The position numbers and the translations under genes were made by a program. Under the pieces are notes generated by a model. It had not been told where the DNA came from, ran no database searches, and saw nothing but the letters and a program-made list of their open reading frames with translations. Shown piece by piece: positions 17,144-26,362 of a stretch of 64,000 nt of DNA (position 1 is the first letter of the stretch; each line of letters opens with the position of its first letter). Origin of the DNA: Helicobacter sp. MIT 11-5569 (GTDB taxonomy: Bacteria > Campylobacterota > Campylobacteria > Campylobacterales > Helicobacteraceae); assembly GCF_000765695.2 (NCBI RefSeq), contig NZ_JRPB02000004.1, positions 62,001 through 126,000 on the forward strand, given 5' to 3'.

Positions 17144-18895
17144 ATGAGAAGCCATTATTGCGCAGATTTGGGCGAGCAAAATATTGGAGAAGTGGTGCGT
17201 TTATGCGGTTGGTGTAACACTTACCGCGACCATGGAGGCGTTGTTTTTATTGATTTGCGTGATCGTAGTGGTTTGGTGCAACTTGTTTTTGACCCAAAAG
17301 ATTGCCAAGAGGCACATAAAATTGCAAGTGAAGTGCGCGATGAGTATGTTTTGGTCGCAGAAGGAAAAGTGCGCGCAAGAGGCGCGGGATTAGAGAATAC
17401 CAAGCTAAAAACAGGAAAAATTGAAGTTTTAGTCAAAACATTAAGGATTGAAAACAAAAGCTTAACACCGCCGATTGCTGTGGGTGATGAGAGTGTGGGC
17501 GAAGATGTGCGTTTAAAATATCGTTATTTGGATTTACGGAATCCGCGTTTGCAAGAGATTTTTATCACACGCAGTAAAGTCGCACAAGCAACGCGTAATA
17601 CATTAAGTAATTTAGGGTTTTTAGAAGTAGAAACTCCAATTTTAACAAAAGCGACTCCAGAGGGCGCAAGGGATTATTTAGTGCCTAGTCGTGTGCATCA
17701 TGGGGAGTTTTACGCACTTCCACAAAGCCCTCAACTCTTTAAACAGCTCTTAATGGTTAGTGGATTTGATAGATATTTTCAAATCGCAAAATGCTTTAGG
17801 GACGAGGATTTGCGCTTAGATAGACAACCAGAATTTACGCAAATTGATGTTGAGATGAGTTTTTGCACACAAGAAGATGTTATGTCGGCTGCTGAAGCTA
17901 CGCTTAAAGCGATTTTTGGAGCTTGTGGAATCACAATCAATACTCCTTTTGAACACCATACTTATAAGGAAGTTATGGAAACTTATGGTAGCGATAAGCC
18001 AGATTTGCGCTTTGCATTGCCATTAGTAGAAGTGGGAGATTTGTTTGTGGAATCTAGTAATGCAATTTTTTCATCAATTGCGCAAGATTCTAAAAAGAAC
18101 CGATTTAAGGCACTTTGCGTTCCTAAAGGCGATACATTCTTTACGCGTAAAACTTTAGGTGAAGCAGAAGAGTTTGTCAGAAAATTTGGCGCAAAAGGTT
18201 TAGCATATATCCAAATCAAAGAAGAAGGCGCAAAAGGTCCGCTTGTTAAATTCTTAAGTGAAGCAAATCTTAAGACTTTGATAGAGCGCGTGGGTGCTAA
18301 AGTCGGCGATATAGTGTTTTTTGGCGCAGGAGAGAAAAAAGTCGTATGGGATTATATGGGACGCTTGCGTCAGAAAGTCGCACAAGATATGGGGCTTATT
18401 GATGAGAATCTCTATAAATTCTTATGGGTTGTGGATTTTCCAATGTTTGAGCGCAATGAAGATGGCAGCGTTTCTGCTTTGCACCACCCTTTTACAATGC
18501 CAAAAGATTTAGATGTAGAGGATATTGAAGAGATTAGCTCTGTGGCTTATGATGTGGTTTTAAATGGTTTTGAGATTGGTGGGGGAAGTATTAGAATCCA
18601 TAAACAAGAGATTCAAAGTCGCGTGTTTAGCTTGCTTGGCATTAGCGAGGAGGAAGCCAAAAATAAATTTAGTTTTCTTCTTGATGCGTTGCAATATGGT
18701 GCGCCACCTCATGGTGGAATCGCATTTGGATTAGATAGGATTATTATGTTGCTTTGCAAAGCAAATTCTATCCGCGATGTGATTGCATTCCCTAAAACAC
18801 AAAAGGCGACTTGTCCTTTAACAGACGCGCCAAGTGCTGCAAATGAAGAGCAATTAAGAGAATTGCATATTAGAGTAAGAGAAACTAAAAAATAA
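17144..18895 (+). CDS. aspS: Aspartyl-tRNA synthetase (probably nondiscriminating)
   Basis: 583 residues, the length of bacterial-type AspRS. An N-terminal OB domain recognises the anticodon ([20 protein letters not shown]). The class II catalytic domain has motif 2 [18 protein letters not shown], a GAD insertion (~300-400) and motif 3 [12 protein letters not shown]. In Helicobacter this enzyme also charges tRNA-Asn with Asp for GatCAB, because AsnRS is absent; that is family knowledge, not visible here. AGGAG precedes the ATG. The adk gene follows after 9 bases. Confidence 0.96.
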   Translation: MRSHYCADLGEQNIGEVVRLCGWCNTYRDHGGVVFIDLRDRSGLVQLVFDPKDCQEAHKIASEVRDEYVLVAEGKVRARGAGLENTKLKTGKIEVLVKTLRIENKSLTPPIAVGDESVGEDVRLKYRYLDLRNPRLQEIFITRSKVAQATRNTLSNLGFLEVETPILTKATPEGARDYLVPSRVHHGEFYALPQSPQLFKQLLMVSGFDRYFQIAKCFRDEDLRLDRQPEFTQIDVEMSFCTQEDVMSAAEATLKAIFGACGITINTPFEHHTYKEVMETYGSDKPDLRFALPLVEVGDLFVESSNAIFSSIAQDSKKNRFKALCVPKGDTFFTRKTLGEAEEFVRKFGAKGLAYIQIKEEGAKGPLVKFLSEANLKTLIERVGAKVGDIVFFGAGEKKVVWDYMGRLRQKVAQDMGLIDENLYKFLWVVDFPMFERNEDGSVSALHHPFTMPKDLDVEDIEEISSVAYDVVLNGFEIGGGSIRIHKQEIQSRVFSLLGISEEEAKNKFSFLLDALQYGAPPHGGIAFGLDRIIMLLCKANSIRDVIAFPKTQKATCPLTDAPSAANEEQLRELHIRVRETKK

Positions 18896-18904
18896 GGAGA
18901 ATTT

Positions 18905-19477
18905 ATGAAAAAGTTATTTCTAGTTATTGGAGCTCCCGGAAGCGGAAAAACAACTGATGCGGAGATTATTAGCAAAAATAATGGCGATTCTATGGTGCAT
19001 TACTCCACAGGAGAATTATTGCGCGCAGAAGTAGCAAGTGGAAGCGAGCTTGGCAAACTTATTGATAGTTTTACAAGCAAGGGGAATCTTGTGCCTTTGG
19101 AAATTGTCGTAAAAACAATTGTTGATGCGATTTCTAATGCTCCAAAAAATGTTGTGTTGATTGATGGTTATCCGCGCAGTGTAGAGCAAATGCTAGAGCT
19201 TGATAAGATTCTAAAAGATAAGCAAGAGATTGCATTAACAAGCGTGATTGAAGTAGAAGTTAGTGAGAAAACTGCTTGTGATAGGGTATTAGGACGCGCT
19301 AGAGGAGCTGATGATAATGTAGAAGTTTTTAATAATCGTATGAAAGTTTATCAAGCTCCACTAAAAGAGATTCAAAAATTTTATGGCGATAAAGGCATTT
19401 TACAAAAGATTAATGGAGAGCGCACAATCGAAGAGATTACAAGCGAAATGGAAAACTTTATAAAAAGCAAAATTTAA
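18905..19477 (+). CDS. adk: Adenylate kinase (short form)
   Basis: 190 residues. Walker A is GAPGSGKTT (~9-17), and GYPRSVEQ is the NMP-binding/adenine segment. The LID region is short, as in the short adenylate kinases of Campylobacterota. It interconverts AMP, ADP and ATP. It sits between aspS and ppa in a compact operon; the link to pyrophosphatase is sensible since aminoacylation yields AMP and PPi. Confidence 0.94.
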   Translation: MKKLFLVIGAPGSGKTTDAEIISKNNGDSMVHYSTGELLRAEVASGSELGKLIDSFTSKGNLVPLEIVVKTIVDAISNAPKNVVLIDGYPRSVEQMLELDKILKDKQEIALTSVIEVEVSEKTACDRVLGRARGADDNVEVFNNRMKVYQAPLKEIQKFYGDKGILQKINGERTIEEITSEMENFIKSKI

Positions 19478-19487
19478 AGGAGTGAAA

Positions 19488-20006
19488 ATGGATTTAAGTA
19501 AAATTGAAGTAGGAAGCAACCCAGATAAGCTAAATGTCGTTATTGAGATTCCATATGGTTCTAATATTAAATATGAAATTGATAAAGAGAGCGGGGCAGT
19601 CGTTGTAGATAGAGTAATGTATAGCGCAATGTTTTATCCAGCAAATTATGGGTTTGTGCCAAATACTTTAAGTGATGATGGAGACCCTGCTGATGTGCTT
19701 GTGCTAAATGAGTATCCTTTGCAAGTAGGAAGTGTGATTAAAGCGCGTTTGATTGGTGTTTTGATTATGGAAGATGAAAGCGGAATGGACGAGAAACTCA
19801 TCGCAGTGCCAGTTTCAAAAATAGACCCACGATATGACAGAATCCAAAGTTTAAAAGATTTGCCACAAATTACATTAGACAGAATCAAAAATTTCTTTGA
19901 AACTTATAAGGCTTTAGAGCCAAATAAATGGGTAAAAGTCAAGGAATATAAAGACTTAAATGCTGCTAAAGAGATTTTGGATAAGGCAATTAAGAATTAC
20001 AAATAA
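19488..20006 (+). CDS. ppa: Inorganic pyrophosphatase
   Basis: 172 residues of the soluble family I type. Conserved active-site pieces include YEIDKESGAVVVDR, YPANYGFVPNTL and the acidic DDGDPADVLVL signature that binds Mg2+, then DPRYDRI and FFETYKALEP-KW. It hydrolyses PPi made by biosynthesis. ATG 19488 is preferred to GTG 19482 because AAGGAG (19477-19482) is correctly spaced only for the ATG. Confidence 0.95.
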   Translation: MDLSKIEVGSNPDKLNVVIEIPYGSNIKYEIDKESGAVVVDRVMYSAMFYPANYGFVPNTLSDDGDPADVLVLNEYPLQVGSVIKARLIGVLIMEDESGMDEKLIAVPVSKIDPRYDRIQSLKDLPQITLDRIKNFFETYKALEPNKWVKVKEYKDLNAAKEILDKAIKNYK

Positions 20007-20158
20007 TTGCTATTTTTTGTTACTAAAAGTAATTTTTGATACTAGAATTATAGGGTTGTAAATAAATTGTAAAGGATTTGGGATTTTTTATCTTAAGTTT
20101 GTAACAAAACCTTGTAAAATATTTTATTCTTAAATTTAAGATTCCAAAAGGAGAAGAA

Positions 20159-21181
20159 ATGAAAAAGATTATTTTAGCTTCAGTGCTAGCAGCTTTTACG
20201 TTAATTGGTTGTGGCGGTGAAAACAAAGACGCAACAGCAAGTGTTTCAGGAGACAAAAAAGTCTATGAAGTAAAATTTGCTCATGTTGTAAGTGAGAATA
20301 CTCCAAAGGGTAAAGCGGCTAATTATTTTGCTAAGAGAGTAGAAGAGCTAACAGATGGGCAAATCAAAGTCCATGTTTTCCCATCAGCACAGCTTGTAGA
20401 TGATGATAAAGTTTTTCAAGAGTTAAAGCGCAATAATGTGCAGCTTGCAGCACCGAGTTTTTCAAAATTTACTCCTTTTGCAAAAGAGTTTAACCTTTGG
20501 GATGTTCCTTTTATCTTCCGCGACACAGAGCATTTGCATAATGTAATGGACGGCGAAGTAGGACAAATCTTAAAAGATGTGATTTCAAGCAAAGGCTATA
20601 TTGCTTTGGATTATTGGGACGCAGGTTTTAAACAATTTAGCACCAACAAAAAACCTATCATTGAACCAAGCGATGCAGAAGGTCAAAAAATGAGAATTAT
20701 GAGTTCTAAAGTGTTAGAAGAGCAGACTAAAGCAGTTAAAGCGATTCCACAAGTTTTGCCTTTTGGCGAAGTGTATTCTGCATTACAAACAGGTGTGGTT
20801 GATGCAGCAGAGAATCCACTTTCTAATCTTTATAATTCTAAATTTTATGAAGTGCAAAGCTCAATTACAATCTCAAATCACGGCTATTTGGGATATTTAG
20901 TTGTTGCAAGTGAGAAGTTTTGGAAAGAATTGCCAGCAGATTTACAAGAAAAATTTACAACAGCAATGCGTGAAGCAACAATTTTTGAGCGTGAAGAAAG
21001 TGCTAAAGAAGAAAAAATGTTGTTAGATAAATTAAAAGCCGATGATAAAACAGGCACAAAAGTTTATGAGCTAGATGCGGCGCAAAAACAACAATGGCAA
21101 GATGTGATGCTTGCAATTTATCCTAAGTTTTATGATTTAATAGGGCAAGATTTGATTGAAAAAACAATTAATACAAAATAA
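20159..21181 (+). CDS. dctP: TRAP transporter solute-binding protein (DctP family)
   Basis: 340 residues with a signal and lipobox LIGCG (Cys ~19), suggesting a lipid-anchored receptor rather than a free periplasmic one. The DctP fold is clear: VKFAHVVSENTPKGKAANYF at the start, FPSAQLVDDDKVFQ, and GVVDAAENPLSN with the Arg-containing KMRIMSS segment (ligand carboxylate contact) before it. Ligands are typically C4-dicarboxylates or other organic acids; the substrate is not determined. It is followed by the DctQ and DctM genes. Confidence 0.9.
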   Translation: MKKIILASVLAAFTLIGCGGENKDATASVSGDKKVYEVKFAHVVSENTPKGKAANYFAKRVEELTDGQIKVHVFPSAQLVDDDKVFQELKRNNVQLAAPSFSKFTPFAKEFNLWDVPFIFRDTEHLHNVMDGEVGQILKDVISSKGYIALDYWDAGFKQFSTNKKPIIEPSDAEGQKMRIMSSKVLEEQTKAVKAIPQVLPFGEVYSALQTGVVDAAENPLSNLYNSKFYEVQSSITISNHGYLGYLVVASEKFWKELPADLQEKFTTAMREATIFEREESAKEEKMLLDKLKADDKTGTKVYELDAAQKQQWQDVMLAIYPKFYDLIGQDLIEKTINTK

Positions 21182-21207
21182 ATCATTATTTTTAAAAAGG
21201 TTTTACT

Positions 21208-21828
21208 TTGCGCAATTTATTATTGATGATTCAAAAGCCTTTTTTGTGGGCACATAAAGACCCTGTTGTGAATAGGATTTTTGCTATCTTAGATACGATT
21301 ATTGCGGGAATCAATAAAAATGTTGCTGTGGTTGGAATGGCACTTGGAATCATAATTACTGCGATTAATGTTTGTATGCGCTATATCGCAGGATTCTATC
21401 CCGAGATTGGCTCGCTCACTTGGGCGGAGGAAGTGGCAAGATATTGCTTTTTATGGTCAGCTTTTTTTGGGGCAGCGTATGGCTTTAGAAAAGGTGTGCA
21501 TATTGCAGTTACAATGTTGATTGAGAAATTTCCTCCGGTGCTTGCTAAAACTTGTGTACTTGCGACACATATTTTAAACTCCGTATTTTTGGGCTTTATG
21601 TTTTATGCAAGCTTAATGGTTTGTCATTTAAATTATGAAATTGGTTATATGAGCGAAGCACTACATAGCGTTCCTTTGTGGGTATTTCTCCTTTGTTTGC
21701 CGATTGCTTTTTTGGGAGCGACTTATCGTTCAGTAGAAAAAATCTATGAAGTTTCATGGATAGATGCTGATAAAGTTGTCAAAAATGCTGAAGAAGAGAT
21801 GATTCACGATTCTGTGATTAAAGATTAG
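21208..21828 (+). CDS. dctQ: TRAP transporter small permease (DctQ family)
   Basis: 206 residues, four membrane helices. The TWAEEVARYCFLWSAFFGAAYGFRKGVHI segment is the DctQ hallmark. The N-terminal ~35 residues are longer than in many DctQ proteins. The start is TTG at 21208, 7 bases after AAAAAGG; the next ATG (21226) lacks a nearby ribosome binding site. It forms the permease complex with DctM. Confidence 0.88.
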   Translation: MRNLLLMIQKPFLWAHKDPVVNRIFAILDTIIAGINKNVAVVGMALGIIITAINVCMRYIAGFYPEIGSLTWAEEVARYCFLWSAFFGAAYGFRKGVHIAVTMLIEKFPPVLAKTCVLATHILNSVFLGFMFYASLMVCHLNYEIGYMSEALHSVPLWVFLLCLPIAFLGATYRSVEKIYEVSWIDADKVVKNAEEEMIHDSVIKD

Positions 21829-21845
21829 TAAAATCTAGGATTTTT

Positions 21846-23120
21846 ATGAGTGTAGCATTCTTGTTGATTGTTTTGTTTGGGTTGTTGTTACTCGGTGTGC
21901 CTGTCGCAATTTCACTTGGTGTGAGTGCTGTTTTAACAATGCTGTTCTTTAGCTCTTATGATGTTATGGCGGTGCCAGAGATTATGCTAAATGGCTTAAA
22001 ACCTGCATTAATGGCGATTCCTATGTTTATTTTGGCAGGCTCTTTGATGAGCAAAGGAAGTTCAGCACAAAGAATCGTAGATTTTGCGAGAAGCATTGTC
22101 GGGCATTTGCCCGGTGGTCTTCCAATGAGTGCAATTTTGGCGTGTATCATCTTTGCGGCGGTGAGTGGAAGCTCTCCTGCTACGGTAGTTGCGATTGGTT
22201 CAGTAATGTTTGCTGCATTATCACAAGCGGGTTATCCTAAGAGTTATTCTGTGGGGGCGATTACTTCTGCAGGAAGTTTAGGAATCTTGATTCCACCTTC
22301 TGTTGTTATGATTGTGTATGGGGTAACTGCGGAAGTTTCCATTGAAAAATTATTTATGGCTGGTGTTGTTCCGGGCGTGATGATTGGCGGAATGATGATG
22401 GTGTATGCGTATTTTGGCGCAAAACGATTAGGTTTTAAGGCGACTAAACCCGCTAGTTTTGGTGAGCGTTGGGCGAAATTCAAAGAAGCTTTTTGGGCTT
22501 TGTTGATTGTTTTTGTTGTGATTGGTGGAATCTATGCTGGAATTTTTACTGCCACAGAAGCAGCAGGGATTAGCGCAGTATATGCGTTTGTTGTGTCTTT
22601 ATTCGTGTATAAGGATATTAAGTTTAAAGACTTGTATAGCGTCTTTTTAGATGCAGCAATTACAACAGCGATGATTTTCTTTATTATCGGTTTTGCTGTT
22701 GTATTTGCACATTTTTTAACAGGTGAGAGAATCCCGCATATGATTGCAGAATACCTTGTAGATATGCAGATGAGTTGGTGGATGTTCTTAATCTTCGTTA
22801 ATATTGCTTTGTTTATTATGGGGCAGTTTATGGAGCCTAGCTCGGTTGTGATGATTATGACGCCTTTGCTTTTGCCTATTGCGATGAAACTTGGAATCGA
22901 CCCGATTCACTTTGGAATCGTGATGATTGTAAATATGGAGCTTGGAATGCTAACGCCCCCTGTTGGGTTAAATCTCTTTGTAGCTAGCTCGCTTACGGGA
23001 CTAAGTTTAAAAGATATTACATTATCCATTATTCCTTGGCTTTGTGTGCTTTTAGTTGGGCTTGGGCTTATCACTTATATCCCAGAAATTTCGCTTTGGT
23101 TGCCTAGTTTGCTAGGGTAG
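21846..23120 (+). CDS. dctM: TRAP transporter large permease (DctM family)
   Basis: 424 residues with about 12 membrane helices. GGLPMSAILACIIFAAVSGSSPATVVAIGS and ITSAGSLGILIPPSVVMIVYG are diagnostic DctM signatures, and EPSSVVMIMTPLLLPIA and MLTPPVGLNLFV mark the second repeat with the ion sites. It is the Na+-coupled transport subunit. It is 17 bases after dctQ and 9 before ccdA. Confidence 0.93.
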   Translation: MSVAFLLIVLFGLLLLGVPVAISLGVSAVLTMLFFSSYDVMAVPEIMLNGLKPALMAIPMFILAGSLMSKGSSAQRIVDFARSIVGHLPGGLPMSAILACIIFAAVSGSSPATVVAIGSVMFAALSQAGYPKSYSVGAITSAGSLGILIPPSVVMIVYGVTAEVSIEKLFMAGVVPGVMIGGMMMVYAYFGAKRLGFKATKPASFGERWAKFKEAFWALLIVFVVIGGIYAGIFTATEAAGISAVYAFVVSLFVYKDIKFKDLYSVFLDAAITTAMIFFIIGFAVVFAHFLTGERIPHMIAEYLVDMQMSWWMFLIFVNIALFIMGQFMEPSSVVMIMTPLLLPIAMKLGIDPIHFGIVMIVNMELGMLTPPVGLNLFVASSLTGLSLKDITLSIIPWLCVLLVGLGLITYIPEISLWLPSLLG

Positions 23121-23129
23121 TTAAAATCA

Positions 23130-23876
23130 ATGGAAGAATCATTACTTGGGCTTTTTGAGAATGCTCCGCATTTGATGAGCCTAATAGCTGGGATTCTGAC
23201 TTTTATTAGCCCTTGCGTTTTGCCCCTTATCCCTGCATATCTTTCCTATATTTCTGAAATTTCACTTGAAGAGTTAAAAAGTAGTGGTTCTTTAGATTTA
23301 AAAAAACGTTTTAAGATTCTAAGAAGTGCAGTGTTTTTTGTCTTAGGGCTTGGAATCGTTTTTGTATTATTTGGTGCAGTGGCAGCTAGAATTTTACAAG
23401 GCGGGATTCTGTTAAGCCCTGTTTTGCGTTATTTTGCTGGGGGGTTATTAATCGTTTTTGGGCTACATACATTAGGAGTTTTTAGGATTCCATTTTTAAA
23501 TTACCAAAAAACATTACGAACAAATGCAAACTTTGGAATCTTAAGAGATTTTTTTACCCCCTTTTTGCTTGGCATTAGTTTTTCGCTTGGTTGGACACCT
23601 TGTGTAGGTCCGATTCTAGCAAGTATTATTGCCTTAGCAAGTTTAGATGGACAAAGTGGAATCACATTGCTTGTCATTTATACACTTGGGCTTACGCTTC
23701 CCTTTTTGCTTTGTGCTTTGCTCATTGGATATGCTTTTTATTTTTTGGATAAGATTAAAGCCTATTTTAGGGTGATTGAATGGTGCGCTGGAATCTTGCT
23801 TATAAGTATTGGAATCTTAGTAGCAAGTGGAGGAATGAGCGTAATATCAGAATATTTTGTAAGAGTTTTGGCTTAA
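23130..23876 (+). CDS. ccdA: Cytochrome c biogenesis protein CcdA / DsbD transmembrane domain
   Basis: 248 residues, six membrane helices. Paired redox cysteines lie in FISPCVLPLIPAYLSYI (~Cys30) and GWTPCVGPILASII. It carries electrons from cytoplasmic thioredoxin to periplasmic thiol proteins, for example for haem attachment to c-type cytochromes. There is no N- or C-terminal thioredoxin domain, so it is the CcdA form. It is 9 bases downstream of dctM and 3 upstream of the first acetyltransferase gene. Confidence 0.9.
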   Translation: MEESLLGLFENAPHLMSLIAGILTFISPCVLPLIPAYLSYISEISLEELKSSGSLDLKKRFKILRSAVFFVLGLGIVFVLFGAVAARILQGGILLSPVLRYFAGGLLIVFGLHTLGVFRIPFLNYQKTLRTNANFGILRDFFTPFLLGISFSLGWTPCVGPILASIIALASLDGQSGITLLVIYTLGLTLPFLLCALLIGYAFYFLDKIKAYFRVIEWCAGILLISIGILVASGGMSVISEYFVRVLA

Positions 23877-23879
23877 ATT

Positions 23880-24416
23880 ATGATAGAGTTTAAAAATTTT
23901 GTTGATTTAAATGCAGTAGAAAGAGTTTTGGTTTTTGCTTGGCGCAATCATTTGCATATTGCCCCATTGATGAAAACGCAAACAATTCCCCTAAAAGAGC
24001 ATTTAAAATTTATAGAATCTTTAAAACAAGATAAATCAAAGCGATATTTTTTGGTTATAGATGGAGATGAGGTTTTGGGTGTCGTATGTTTTGTGGATAT
24101 AAAGCTTGGAATCTCTTGTGAATTTGGGATTTATCAAAATCCTGATTTGCGAGGATTTGGGGCTAAGCTTATGGAAGCTATGCTACAATATGCTTCTGAA
24201 GTTTTAAAGGTTAAGATTCTTCATGCTTGCGCGTTTAATCATAACAAAAAAGCAATCGCGCTTTATACAAAATTTGGCTTTTGTCTCACCAAAAAGGACA
24301 CAACGATGAGCTATTTTCTTTTAGAAATTTCTGCAAACACTTGTGATACAAACTGCAAAAATACAGAATCCCAAACTGCGATTCCTAATAACTCTGCGGG
24401 GGGGGGGGGCATTTAG
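23880..24416 (+). CDS. PseH-like GNAT acetyltransferase with poly-G 3' end
   Basis: 178 residues. Residues 1-~148 are one GNAT domain of the PseH kind (WRN near the start, KEHLKFIESL, EFGIYQNPDLRGFGAKLMEAML for acetyl-CoA binding, and KKAIALYTKFGF). PseH acetylates an amino sugar on the way to pseudaminic acid. The tail after the fold (SANTCDTNCKNTESQ...) is not part of a GNAT and ends in Gly residues encoded by a G12 tract. With 12 G the frame stops three codons later; with 11 or 14 G it would add 22 residues and end on the next gene's ATG. It begins 3 bases after ccdA. Confidence 0.8.
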   Translation: MIEFKNFVDLNAVERVLVFAWRNHLHIAPLMKTQTIPLKEHLKFIESLKQDKSKRYFLVIDGDEVLGVVCFVDIKLGISCEFGIYQNPDLRGFGAKLMEAMLQYASEVLKVKILHACAFNHNKKAIALYTKFGFCLTKKDTTMSYFLLEISANTCDTNCKNTESQTAIPNNSAGGGGI

Positions 24417-24430
24417 AGAGTTAATTGCCT
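24221..24430 (+). repeat. Direct repeat copy 1 carrying GNAT C-terminus and G12 tract
   Basis: About 210 bases near-identical to 26149-26362, offset 1928 bases. It covers the last GNAT strand (ACAFNHN-KAIALYTKFGF), the non-GNAT tail, the poly-G tract and ~20 bases beyond. Differences are few: a handful of substitutions, one extra codon near FELS versus FLL, and one T after the tract. It gives material for recombination or gene conversion between the two genes. Confidence 0.9.
24398..24409 (+). repeat. G12 contingency tract 1
   Basis: Twelve consecutive G at the 3' end of the acetyltransferase gene. Twelve G gives GGC-ATT-TAG (stop), thirteen gives a five-codon end, and eleven or fourteen keeps the frame open to TGA at 24475-24477, overlapping the next ATG. 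Confidence 0.92.
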
Positions 24431-24473
24431 TTAACTTTAATCATTTCTTAAATCACTTACAAAAAGTTGCTGC

Positions 24474-25163
24474 ATGAGAATTATAATAGCAACTTCAAAA
24501 ACTTGGAATCTTAAAAATTTTAAGAAATTCCAAAAAATTTTTCCCAATATTCAAACAACATTAATAGAAAATCACAAAGATTTAACTTTAGCTTTTATTG
24601 ATTCTATCAAGCCTAGATTTATATTTTTTCCGCATTGGTCATATAGGATTCCACAAGATATTTATGCAAAATATGAGTGCATTGTATTTCATATGACAGA
24701 TTTGCCATTTGGGCGCGGTGGAAGCCCTTTGCAAAATCTTATCTTGCAAAACGTAAAAAAGACAAGGATTTCTGCTCTAAGGGTATGCGAAGTTTTAGAT
24801 GGGGGTGAAATTTATCTTAAAAAATCACTAGATATTTCTAAAGGAAGTGCTAAAAAAATCTATAAAAAAGCTTCTAAGATAATTTTTTTCAAAATGATTC
24901 CAAACATAATAAACAACAAACCAATCCCACAATCCCAAAGTGGGACAATCACTAATTTTAAGAGAAGAAAGCCAGAACAAAGCAATTTAGAGAGCTTAAA
25001 AAACCCAACCTTATCTCAAGTTTATGATTTTATAAGAATGTTGGACGCCCCAGCCTATCCTAGAGCTTTTTTGGATTTTAATCCATTCAAAATAGAATTT
25101 AGTAGCGTTAAAACAAAGCAAAAATCTTTGAAAGGAAAGTTTAAAATATGCAAAGAATCTTAA
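24474..25163 (+). CDS. Sugar N-formyltransferase-like protein
   Basis: 229 residues of the formyl_transf fold. The core FHMTDLPFGRGGSPLQN holds the catalytic-type His (~73) and glycine-rich loop; LDGGEIYLKK holds the conserved Asp (~108); and FKRRKPEQSNL plus YDFIRMLDAPAYPRAFL are typical of sugar N-formyltransferases that use N10-formyl-THF. The Asn normally two residues before the His is Val here. It would formylate an amino sugar in the cytoplasm. It overlaps the following deacetylase gene by 16 bases. No ribosome binding site is obvious, so it may depend on coupling to the gene upstream. Confidence 0.8.
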   Translation: MRIIIATSKTWNLKNFKKFQKIFPNIQTTLIENHKDLTLAFIDSIKPRFIFFPHWSYRIPQDIYAKYECIVFHMTDLPFGRGGSPLQNLILQNVKKTRISALRVCEVLDGGEIYLKKSLDISKGSAKKIYKKASKIIFFKMIPNIINNKPIPQSQSGTITNFKRRKPEQSNLESLKNPTLSQVYDFIRMLDAPAYPRAFLDFNPFKIEFSSVKTKQKSLKGKFKICKES

Positions 25164-26356
25164 TTGTAGCTGCACACCCAGATGATGAAGTTTTGGGTTG
25201 TTTTGGAAGTGTTGCTAGATTTATTAAACAAGGTGCGGAAGCTTATACGCTAATACTTGGTGAGGGCAAAACAAGCAGAGGCACAACAAGTAAAGAAGAG
25301 CTAGAGATTCTAAATCAAGAATTTGAATTAGCAAACAAAAGCATTGGTATTAAAAAAGTTTTTAGAGAATATTTCCCTGATAATTGTTTTGATTCTGTGA
25401 GTTTGCTTGATATTGTAAAAGCAGTAGAAAAAATCAAAAATATTGTTAAACCAAATATTATTTTTACGCATTTTGAAAATGATTTAAATATTGACCATAA
25501 GATTACCTATCAAGCGGTTCTTACTGCTACGCGTCCGCTACCTAATGAATGTGTGAAGCAAATTTATAGTTTTGAGATTTTATCTTCTACGGAGTGGAAT
25601 TTTGGAGTGAGTTTTGGCGGTAATGTGTTTTTTGATATTAGCGAAACAATAGAAGATAAAATTAAAGCAATGCGGTATTACCAATCAGAGCTTTGTGAGT
25701 ATCCACACCCACGAAGCCTTAAGGGTATAGAAATTCAAGCGAGATTGCAAGGAATGCGCGTAGGAATGGAATATGCAGAATCTTTTATCCTTGTGCGTGA
25801 TGTGAGAAAAGATATTGAATTAGTAAATTTTGAAAATTTAAATGACTTACAAAAACAACTTGTGTTTGAATGGAGAAATGACGCAAATATCTCCAAATTT
25901 ATGCGCACAAAGAATATAGTAAAAGAGGAGCATTTGCACTTTATTGAAAGTCTTAGGGAATCCACAGATAAAAAATATTTTTTATTGCTTAAAAATGAAG
26001 AACCTTTGGGGGTAATTTATTTTACAAATATAACAAAAGATTCTTGCGAGTTTGGGTTATATTCTAATCCAAATCTTAAAGGTGTGGGCTATCTTTTGCT
26101 TCAGCAAATTAAGCTGTATGCTTTTAATACGCTAGGTGTTTTAAGGCTTCATGCTTGTGCGTTTAATCATAACACAAAAGCAATCGCGCTTTATACAAAA
26201 TTTGGCTTTTGTCTTACCAAAAAGGATACAACGATGAGCTATTTTGAGCTTTCAGAGATTTCTGCAAACACTTGTGATACAAACTGCAAAAATACAGAAT
26301 CCCAAACTGCGATTCCTAATAACTCTGCGGGGGGGGGGGGCATTTTAGAGAGTTAA
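25148..26356 (+). CDS. PIG-L deacetylase - GNAT acetyltransferase fusion with poly-G 3' end
   Basis: 402 residues with two enzymes. Residues 1-~215 are a PIG-L/LmbE metal-dependent N-deacetylase: AAHPDDE at 9-14, a DHKITY His near 117 and YPHPRSLKGIE. Residues ~226-375 are a PseH-like GNAT (EWRND, EEHLHFIESL, EFGLYSNPNLKGVGYLLLQQI). One chain could remove one N-acyl group and add another on the same amino sugar. The C-terminal tail and G12 tract are shared with the gene at 23880. With 12 G it ends GGGGILES; with 10 or 13 G it gains 62 residues. The ribosome binding site lies inside the previous gene (AAGGAAAG). Confidence 0.85.
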   Translation: MQRILIVAAHPDDEVLGCFGSVARFIKQGAEAYTLILGEGKTSRGTTSKEELEILNQEFELANKSIGIKKVFREYFPDNCFDSVSLLDIVKAVEKIKNIVKPNIIFTHFENDLNIDHKITYQAVLTATRPLPNECVKQIYSFEILSSTEWNFGVSFGGNVFFDISETIEDKIKAMRYYQSELCEYPHPRSLKGIEIQARLQGMRVGMEYAESFILVRDVRKDIELVNFENLNDLQKQLVFEWRNDANISKFMRTKNIVKEEHLHFIESLRESTDKKYFLLLKNEEPLGVIYFTNITKDSCEFGLYSNPNLKGVGYLLLQQIKLYAFNTLGVLRLHACAFNHNTKAIALYTKFGFCLTKKDTTMSYFELSEISANTCDTNCKNTESQTAIPNNSAGGGGILES

Positions 26357-26362
26357 TTGCCT
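26149..26362 (+). repeat. Direct repeat copy 2 carrying GNAT C-terminus and G12 tract
   Basis: Partner of 24221-24430, 214 bases. Identity starts inside the last part of the acetyltransferase domain and ends ~20 bases beyond the G tract, after which the two sequences diverge completely. Confidence 0.9.
26329..26340 (+). repeat. G12 contingency tract 2
   Basis: Twelve consecutive G at the 3' end of the deacetylase-acetyltransferase gene. Ten or thirteen G opens the frame at 26341-26529. Confidence 0.92.

Noticed and set aside
20159-23120. Sialic acid-specific TRAP transporter (SiaPQM)
   Set aside because: The receptor is a lipoprotein without diagnostic sialate residues that I can confirm, and there are no nan genes nearby; substrate left open.
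24221-26362. CRISPR or tandem repeat array
   Set aside because: Only two long copies 1.9 kb apart within genes; no spacers, no cas genes.
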